Positions 56,197 through 64,000 of a stretch of 64,000 nt of DNA are shown piece by piece. Position 1 is the stretch's first letter; every line of letters starts with the position of its first letter. The notes under the pieces were generated by a model. That model searched no databases. It saw nothing but the letters and a program-made list of their open reading frames with translations, and had not been told where the DNA came from. A program made the translations under genes and the position numbers. The DNA is from Morella rubra (taxonomy: Eukaryota > Streptophyta > Magnoliopsida > Fagales > Myricaceae): assembly GCA_003952965.2 (NCBI GenBank), contig CM025853.1:2448271-2512270 (forward strand), given 5' to 3'.

Positions 56197-58590
56197 TCAA
56201 TAGTTGCAAAAAAATTTCTTTCTCATGTATACCACCATACAATCATTCAGCCATTCATCTCCCATCTTATTACGCAAGTCAGTTTTGATAAACTTCATTG
56301 CAGAGAACACTCTCTCAACGGTTGCAGTCGCAACTGGTAAGACCAATGCCAACTCAATAAGCAGATAAACCAATGGATATAGAGTATGCTTTCTTGTCTC
56401 AACCATCTTCATAGCAAGACCTCTAATATCTTGAAGCCCAGAAAAAGCATCATGACTTCTCACATCAAAAATGTAGTTTCGAAGTTGATCTCTAAGTACA
56501 ACGATCAATTGCTGAAATCTTCTGGATAAAGCTCAGCAAGACGAAGTAACTTAGCATGATCAAATGCTGAGAATGAGTCTCTTGGATCAAGACATGCTAT
56601 ACAAAGAAGCAACTCTGTATTTGCTTCTGTAAAACGATGATCCATTTCCTAAGCGATCAAATCAATAACTTGGCAAAACACTTCCACACGAAAATGATGC
56701 AAATAAGTAATTGTTTGCCCTCCACGCCGAGCCGACCGCGAGTTGGAATAATGTCTTCCATATTGGGCACAGTGATAGAATTATTCACACAAAAAGTTTT
56801 GACTTCTTCCAAAAAATCATCCCATTCCTTCTCCCTCAAATCCTGCAACCGACGCTTCACAATTCCAACCAAATTCATAGCATTAACAATATCTTGATCC
56901 TTTCGTTGTAAGGCCTGTGACAATTCATTTATAATTATCATTATATTTATCAACAAATGCATAGTGAATACATTTGAATAAAAATGAGTACTGTTTGTGA
57001 TTACCTGCGACAATTCATTTGTAATTCCCAATATATTTCTCAACAAATGCATAGTGAATACAAAGTCGAAGCTTTGAATCTTATCCAATAGACCCAGAGC
57101 CGTGGATCTTTGTTCTGTGCAAGTGCCATCCTCTCCTATGTTTTCAAGCACATCCAACACTGTTGACCACATAGTGAAGAGACGCATTATTGTAATGTGA
57201 TATGAACCCCAACGAGTATCACCTGGTCGTACAAGACTGGTTTCTTGATTTTTGCCCCTTCCACTGACAATTTCTCCCTTATCCAATAGCTCCACTGTCT
57301 TCTCATGTTGACTTTGCCGAAGAGAATCTTTCCTTTTACAAGAAGCTCCGACTATAGTCACAATCGTCATAGTGTAAGAGAAAAAATCACAAACTTGATG
57401 TTATTCTTTGCAGTAGCCACAATAACCAATTGAAGTTGGTGAGCAAAACAATGAATATAGGTAGCAGAAGGATTATCCCTCAAAATGAGAGACTTCAACC
57501 CATTGAACTCGCCTCGCATGTTTGATGCCCCATCATACCTTGACCTCTCAACCTGGATATTGATAACCCATATCTTTGCAAACAAATTATCTATAGCATT
57601 CAAAGATTGGAGCAAGTGTCGGTAACATGTTCCACACCAATAAACTTTCTATCACCTGTCCACGTTTGTTCACATATCTCAAAACCACTGCCATTTGTTC
57701 CTTCACTGAATTATCTCGAGACTCATCAACCATAAGTGAAAAATATCCGTCCCAATATCTTTAATGATGGCAAGTGTGGTCTCCGCTGCAGCAGCATTCG
57801 CCAATTCCTTCTGAATTTGTGGAGAAGTCATTTGATTGTTTCCCGGAGCATTAAGAAGTTGCCTTAGCAACCTTTTTCAACGTAAGCTGTACCATTCTAA
57901 GAGCTCAAGAAAATTGCCCTTCCTCATTGAACTCTCAACTCGTCATGACCACGAAAAGGTAATCCTTGCCCCAAAAGATAACGAATGCAATCTAAAACTG
58001 CTGTCAAACGAATGCGATAAGCATTCTCCACTTCCCGCCCTTGTGCGGATAACATGTGCGACACACTTTGTCGTGATTTTGAGTGCTTCACATTTTTTCT
58101 AGCATCATTGTGAGCACTATTCACAACACCAACATGTTCACCAAAAACCTCCACTGCCTTTTTCCAGTTGTTAAATCCCGTAGCCGTAAACACATCTCCC
58201 CGGATCTTGCACCTCTAGATGGCCTAAACAGATAACACCACAAGCAATACGCCGCATCCTTTGATACACTATATTCCAACCACTTATAATCTTTGAACCA
58301 TAAGTCTCTAAAACCCCTCATTGTTTTCCCATATGGCTTCTTGGGAAAATCATGGCCACGTGGTTGAAAAGGACCTTTGATCAAGTATTCTACGAAATTT
58401 GATCCCTAATCCCAACATCATATTCTTCGATGGGTTTACGCAACCCTGGGTCAGCAACAATATCATCTGGACTAATAGAAAGCCGAGGTCTTTTCGAACT
58501 AGTATTCGTTTCAGAACTAGTGCCCACGCTAGGAGTATAGATGACTCCACGCTGGCTGGTTTTTTTATCAAAAACTTATCCATTATCTAA
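56197..58590 (-). pseudogene. hAT transposase, TTF-type zinc finger and hAT dimerisation domain
   Basis: Pieces in order on the minus strand: MDKFLIKKPA near 58583; TTF-type zinc finger 58384-58121 with GPFQPRGHDFPKK, YKWLEYSVSKDAAYCLWCYL; the region 58193-57924 (GFNNWKKAVEVFGEHVG); the core 57615-57367 (YDGASNMRGEFNGLKSLILR, then HCFAHQLQLVIVATAK); 57370-56657 with RPGDTRWGSYHITIMRLF; and the C-terminal hAT dimerisation domain 56508-56197 with LALVLPVATATVERVFSAMK and IKTDLRNKMGDEWLND. Stops, frame changes and a small internal duplication at 56920-57061 break the frame, so it is inactive. It resembles plant zinc finger MYM-type protein 1-like genes, which derive from such transposons. Confidence 0.87.
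56920..57061. repeat. Internal tandem duplication in the hAT transposase
   Basis: gacaattcatt...caacaaatgcatagtgaatac occurs at about 56920-56971 and again at about 57009-57061, about 90 bp apart. It duplicates the coding block read on minus as FTMHLLRNILGITNELSQ. A possible splice donor (cag|gtaatc) lies between the copies. Confidence 0.75.
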
Positions 58591-58599
58591 AGAAAACAA

Positions 58600-60155
58600 A
58601 AAAACAAAAATCATCAACCAATCAGTGGTAATAGCATTAAAGATTAAATTCTTGTTGTTCAAGACACCAATAGAGCACCAACTAATCACACAAAGTATTT
58701 ATATACATATATATTCTTAGTAAAACAGAACACATAAACAATGAAAAAAGTTTCCACTTTTTAGAGAAAGACAATTAAAAACAAGTTAATCTCATGTGCT
58801 ATGAAAAATCAGACCTAAACAAACAAAAGAGAGATGAAAATAAGCCTTACCTCAACTTTGGATTGCGAAGAAGTCTTTGTTTTTTTCTCAGCAACCTGCG
58901 GAGAAGTCAGACATGTAAAATTAGATGATGATAGTGGCAATAAAATGATAAAACCAATGATTCTCTAGCAGGTAAAAGGCAAAAGAACAAACTCTATATT
59001 AAGGATTGAGTTTCTCGCTGATCTTTACTACTTCTTTGTCAGTTCTATGATCTAAAACAAACTTAAGGCTTTATGATGAAGACACCAATCTAAGGAAGTA
59101 CAAAAGCGTATCTATTAAACTAGGATCATCAATTTGATCCTCATGCCCTCCATCTAAGTGAAAAGTAGATTGAAAGTCGCAAAATGACTAGATGATCCAT
59201 TCATTAATCCAGAAAAGTTCCCTTTCCCTGAAGAAATGCTATGCTTGAAGTTCTATGCATCTTTTGAGTTATCATTGCAAAACTAGTGAATTCTGCAGTA
59301 TCTTGGAGAGCATCCTCTCTCTTTTGCTTTCTCGGTTCTTTCACATTTACTAAATGCACTAACCATTGGATTCACACCTCCATTTTAATAGATTACTTAG
59401 GCAGCTTGTTCTCTTTATTCTAACCCCTAAGAATTCTTGAGCTCAATCCTTTTGATGTAAAACCAATTTCTCTGCAAGAAGCATATCCAGCCCATAGCAC
59501 ATTTTGAAACTCGAAGAAAAGCCACATTATACGATAACACTACTTTATAGGTAAAAATAAATAGAAGGATTAACGAAAATCATTAGGCATCATATGTCAT
59601 GTATAAGAACAGAGAGGAATGCAAACTTGAAATTATAGGCATACTTATTATGAACAATGCATGCAAATGCTTTCATCTCTGAGAACAATAAAACTTATTA
59701 TACAAAAAGTAATCGATTTTTTAAGACTTAAAAGAAAACTATATTTGCTCTCTCAGTCTGTCATGGAGAGGAAAAGGAGAAGGACTAAAGGAATAAGCTG
59801 AAATTTTTACAAAAGCCAAGATTCAAGAGTCAAGTCCCACGTTGGATTCAAAGCAAAGAATAACTTTCAAATAAATCCCATTCTTAAATCCACCATGAAA
59901 CTTTAACTCAAGGCAATTTGTCTCCCATGGATCAAAGTTTCAATTACAATTTACAAGTACCTGCGGGCTGTGAATAAAATTGCAACCACTCAATGACACC
60001 AAGGCACCAAGCAAACTAGCCAATAGTTGACCAAAAAACACAATATCTACTCATAGAGATCTAGCCCTACAATAAATTGAACGTTTCCTAATACGCATCA
60101 ATCAGAAAATTTATTTGAAGGAGCAGCAGAATGTGTCTAAAATAAATGAAAAATC
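58600..60155. other. Non-coding interior of the hAT element
   Basis: Upstream of the transposase. It probably holds the transposase 5' region and introns, but no exon is clear. Confidence 0.4.
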
Positions 60156-60868
60156 TCATGGAGATAAGAAAATAACCAAAAGAAAATGGCCAATGGCAAT
60201 CTGGCGTGGAGGCTGGACCAGCACAGAGCACCGGAGGTTTGGAGGATGCAGCAGTCGACGGTGGGGCACTGGGGCTGTCAGGTGCTGCTCTGCGACAGTG
60301 GCTAATGGGAAATCTGGTGTGGAAGAGCTAAGAGGAGAGGCTGATAGGGAGTAGCTGAGACTGGGAGAAAGAGATGCGCTGCCTGCTGCTGTCGTCGTCG
60401 CATGTGAGAGTAGAGAGGAGAGGGATGAGGGGATCAAAGGAGCTGGGCTGGGCTGCTTGGGCTTAAGGGGGGCGGGCTGAGTTATCTGGGCTGGTAAGGG
60501 GGGCGGGCTGAATTTCAATGGCCTTAAGGGGGGCGGGCCTTTAAAAAAAAAAAATGTGCGTGTAAAAAATTTTTTTGGGGGGAGCCAACCGGGGCAATGG
60601 CCCCTGTTCGCCCCCCCCTCCCCCTGTGGCTTTGGAGACCAGTGGCAACCTACACGCATCGTGAGGCGTGTAAGGGTAATGATCGTGGCGAACAACTCCT
60701 TCATGAATATCATTGTGATATCGATCTCCCCTCCTTTTTCTTCTTCATCTTCTGTCTTCTTTTTTATCTTCTTTAGTCTATTCTCTTTCCTGTTTTCAAA
60801 AAATAACTTTTTCTTCGCCAAGAACTTTCCCGCGTGCGTATGCTAATTCTTTTTTTTTCCTAATCCCG

Positions 60869-63241
60869 TGTAACACCCCTCCTGCTTATTTAATAGAAAT
60901 GCAACAAAAGTGGGCTCAGTGGCATATCAATTAGCATTGCCACCGATTGGGACGGAATGCATAATGTGTTTCACGTCTTCTTACTAAGGAAATACATAGC
61001 AGATCCATCACATGTTATTGACTATACTCCGCTACAAATAGAAGAAAATTTATCTTATGTTGAACAACCAGTTCAAGTGCTTGATCGTAAGGAGCATGAG
61101 TTGCGGACCAAGAAAATACCTTTGGCCAAGATCCTCTGGAGAAGCCATGATATAAAAGAGGCATTTTGGGAGTTAGAATCTGAAATGCGAGAGAAATATC
61201 CTCATTTGTTTGATCAATGAGGTTTTCCATTTTTTTTTCTTTTTGTCATGTTATGACTTTAGCTCTTTTCCTTTCGCTACTATGTATTTTAGGTGCTGCC
61301 TATGTTTTTAAGGTCTGAAACATAAGAGTTTTTGACGATATTACGTGTTCAAATGAGATCTTACGTGTTCAAATGATATGTTTAGAGAGTAAGGCATTAA
61401 TTATGTCATTTTGCAACAGCATTAAATGTGCCATTTTGCAACAAGTGCAATATTTGTGGAAAGGTTCATAGACAACGTGGTAAAAATTTAGCCTTGCACT
61501 TGTTATGGTTGCAATATATGTTTTTACCCCCTCCTCTCCGAATTACCCCTCTCATAGTTATCGGTTTAAGTTGATTGCTATCTATATGCACTTATGACTA
61601 GTCTAAACCTACACTAAACTATGGTTATATAGCTTTTACCATGGTTACAAGAGTTATTTAAAAGGGATTGGAAGAGTATTTGACGTGTACTTATGCAGTG
61701 CAGTCGAAAAGAGTAAGAGAGCTTAAGACAAAAGAGAAAAGAAAAGATAAAAAAACAGAAGTAACCGACTTCCAAAAAGGTAAAGTGGCCGTAGCGTAGG
61801 ATTGGTGCGTGAATGTGTAAAGTTGATGGTTTATGTTTATTATTATGATTATTTTGTTTTATCTATTCAGAAGATTTCATCATTCCATGTTTATGAATGT
61901 TTTCATTACATGCTCTTTCTATTTCGTATAGTATTTCATGAATTTTTTTTTTTATTGCGTTGTAGTGCCTTTTTAGGTGGTCTTTATAATTGAGTGATTG
62001 TACTTCTTTCATTTTTGTTATTATACGTTTGTGACTAAAGAGTTGAGATGATGTTGTAGATTTAGATCATTTAGCCTTAATCATTTAGTATTTTTATCAA
62101 GCCATTTAGTATATTTATCAAGCCACTGTGACATTTATTTGAACATTGTGGTGGTAAAGAAATTAAAACAAATTAAGCAAAGCGTGACAGTACCGCTCAC
62201 TGGAGGATGTGCAACCACTGTCATAATAAGGGTGGCCTCCGAGAGGGTATGGAGCAGTGCTCTACCCATAGTGTCCGAGGAGGACTGAAATCACGGGACA
62301 GTCCTAAAAGAAAGAGGAGAGGGACGCACAACCTAACTCTAAGGGGTAAATAGAGCGTGGCGGGGGTTGGAAACTGATCATCTTAATGAGTTAGTTAAAG
62401 GAAAACATAAATGAGATTATATTACGTGACATTGTACATGTGCATGATTTTACCATGTTATTATCATTTTATTTATTCTTTCTCTTATTGTTCTGCTAAT
62501 TATTTGTTTTGGACCTTGATCCCATTCCCGACTTTACTGAGTCCTTATGACTCACCCCTCCTTTATGTATTTGTTGTCGTACTTGTGGCTACTAACAGAC
62601 CCGCATGATTATGTTCGAGATCTTCCGGACTTTTCAACATGGGGACTACCTCCTGACAGTTAAGATCCTGGTATGGGTCTCAACCAACCTGGAAGTAGTC
62701 ATTGAGCATTTCTACACCTGGACACTTGTTGAGCCGTCACCGACTCCTGAGATCATCGACTTAGACTAGGGACAATAGTTTGTTCTACTCCTTTGTAGCT
62801 GTGACCACTAGACTTTTTTTTTTGGACTGTATATATATATATAGGTCCTATGGAAGAACATGTTTAGTCCTTTTGAAGTTTGTCTCCGATTGGCCATGTG
62901 GACCTAAACGTTAGCAGTGGGTAGCTTAAAGTATCTTTTGTAATTATGGGCCTAACCTTGTATTGTACTTTTCTATGTATCTGACTTAGTACAGGAGTTC
63001 TATATCCTAAACATATATTTCTGTTTCTTAGCTTGTATAACCTTATGCCTTCCTATGCACTTCGCTTGAAAATACTTTAACGACCCAAAATTTAAACGTC
63101 TAAATATTAAATGGGATTTAAAATTTTTATCTTCCTTGTTTTTACTTGCAAACGTATAAATCTTCTGACTGTATCCTTGAATTATTAAGTAGTCTATTAC
63201 GATAAGATAGCTTAGAGGTTATTACGGCATGGGGTGTTACA
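60869..63241 (+). mobile_element. Internally deleted Ty3/gypsy element (Tekay/Del-like)
   Basis: Bounded by TGTAACACCCC (60869-60879) and GGGGTGTTACA (63231-63241), a perfect 11-bp inverted pair typical of LTR ends in this group. Only about 30 bp after the left end, coding sequence for the polyprotein C-terminus starts, so most of the 5' LTR and gag-pol are deleted. From about 61300 to 63241 the sequence has the character of a long 3' UTR/LTR. No 5-bp target duplication was evident. Confidence 0.6.
60900..61220 (+). pseudogene. Ty3/gypsy integrase C-terminus (Tekay/Del type)
   Basis: KVGSVAYQLALPP at about 60908-60946 leads, after a one-base frame change, into HNVFHVFLLRKYIADPSHV and SYVEQPVQVLDRKEHELRTK, then LWRSHDIKEAFWELESEM and a stop at 61218-61220. 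These are the conserved C-terminal blocks of Tekay/Del polyproteins. Confidence 0.85.
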
Positions 63242-64000
63242 TCTCATCTGTTAATTTATATACCAAATGGGGAGTTGAAACCTGGCACGTGCACATCTAC
63301 AGAGCACATGAGGCAAGCAAAAACAGTTCAGATGACTTCCATGCTTTTTTTTTTTTTTTTTCTAGAGCACTTGAGGCAATTTCTTTATATTTGCAGATTT
63401 TATAGTTATGACCCTTAAAATGTTAACTTAATTACAGATTTAGTCCAGAATTGTTGATTTACTAGTTAAATAGTAAATCCTCCTCATTAACATTTTTCCA
63501 AAGAGAAAGAGAGATTTTTGTGAGAAAGATTATTGTGCTAATTGGTCCCGCTTGTTAAAAGTTTTTAGTTGCAAGGAGAGAACTATCAAATTGCTTAGCT
63601 AAAATATCTTGTGGATTTAATTGCTTCAGATGGTCTTTCTAGAGTAAATTAGCATGCCTACACGTATATTATTTGAGGCAACAGATTGGTGGAGTTTCTT
63701 ATTGCAAATATGCATTGGCATGGGTAGTATGACCTTCTGTATCATTTTCAAATCCAAGAGACACCTTCACTGGCCGTTGAAGAAGCCTTTGGCATGATCC
63801 GTAAAATTATAGATGAAATATGCACCTGATCATTTTTCGCTTTGGCCGACCCATCTCAGTCGCTTACAAATTTTGCCGCTTCCCTTCGCAGGCTAGTTTC
63901 CTTTTCTATTGTTTTATTGGGGTAAAACAGTTTTTTACCGTGAGTTGAGGGTCACGGTTAACACACGTGAGATAAATTACGTTCAAATTGACGTCCCAAA
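63242..64000. other. Intergenic, no gene recognised
   Basis: AT-rich with a T run at 63345-63361. No coding or transposon signal up to the window end. Confidence 0.4.

Larger units (their letters stand above)
55962..60645 (-). mobile_element. hAT transposon with ZMYM1-type transposase (decayed)
   Basis: The left terminus CAGTGGCGGAGCCAGGAAT is a well-known plant hAT end. The right end has the usual GC-rich approach (gcccccccctccccctgtggc) and a degenerate CAGTG near 60640-60645. The transposase lies on the minus strand at 56197-58590. No 8-bp target duplication could be confirmed, so the right limit is approximate. A fragment of the same family lies at 8947-9301. Confidence 0.82.

Noticed and set aside
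60156..60821. 221-codon minus-strand frame rich in Ser, Pro and Leu
   Set aside because: Low-complexity GC-rich terminal region of the hAT element; no start context or domain.

Overview
This is nuclear DNA from a flowering plant, most likely a eudicot. It has GT-AG introns, AT-rich intergenic sequence, plant LTR retrotransposons of both superfamilies, hAT and CACTA DNA transposons, tRNA-derived SINEs, and plant genes (an HKT cation transporter, a patatin-like lipase, an oxidosqualene cyclase relic and a relic of nuclear-encoded plastid ribosomal protein S21). The species cannot be fixed from sequence alone. Two runs of N mark assembly gaps (18053-19052, exactly 1000 N; 39215-39313, 99 N).

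Layout. 1-3.4 kb: the 3' end of a LINE (C-terminal RNase H), a degenerate second copy, and a local tandem duplication. 3.39-8.83 kb: a very large, nearly spacerless palindrome with about 2.72 kb arms; each arm carries one CACTA transposon terminus. 8.9-10.7 kb: a hAT terminal fragment and a hAT-type MITE-like element. 10.87-17.2 kb: six exons of an oxidosqualene cyclase gene, broken by deletions and frameshifts, with a repeat in intron 2; the catalytic C-terminal half is absent before the first gap. 19.1-19.4 kb: an RPS21 pseudogene. 20.2-24.7 kb: an apparently complete three-exon HKT1-type transporter gene. 26.0-28.4 kb: an 86-bp minisatellite and a well-bounded non-autonomous CACTA element with a TTC target-site duplication. 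29.0-30.4 kb: a decayed partial tandem copy of HKT that retains intron sequence. 30.4-41.4 kb: minus-strand LTR retrotransposons (a Ty3/gypsy chromovirus, then two partial Ty1/copia copies joined across the second gap). 41.45-47.5 kb: a direct tandem duplication of the patatin-like gene's upstream region, with a SINE between the copies. 47.6-49.6 kb: a seven-exon patatin-like lipase gene, intact except for a non-canonical first splice donor. 51.5-63.2 kb: a 3'-truncated copia element, a decayed autonomous hAT element with a ZMYM1-type transposase, and an internally deleted Tekay/Del-like gypsy element.

Only two host genes look potentially functional: HKT1 (sodium retrieval at the plasma membrane) and the patatin-like lipase (acyl-lipid hydrolysis). 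They are unrelated neighbours and nothing suggests a cluster. The rest records gene duplication, decay and transposon nesting. I found no convincing new biological system. The strongest unexplained structure is the 5.4-kb palindrome.
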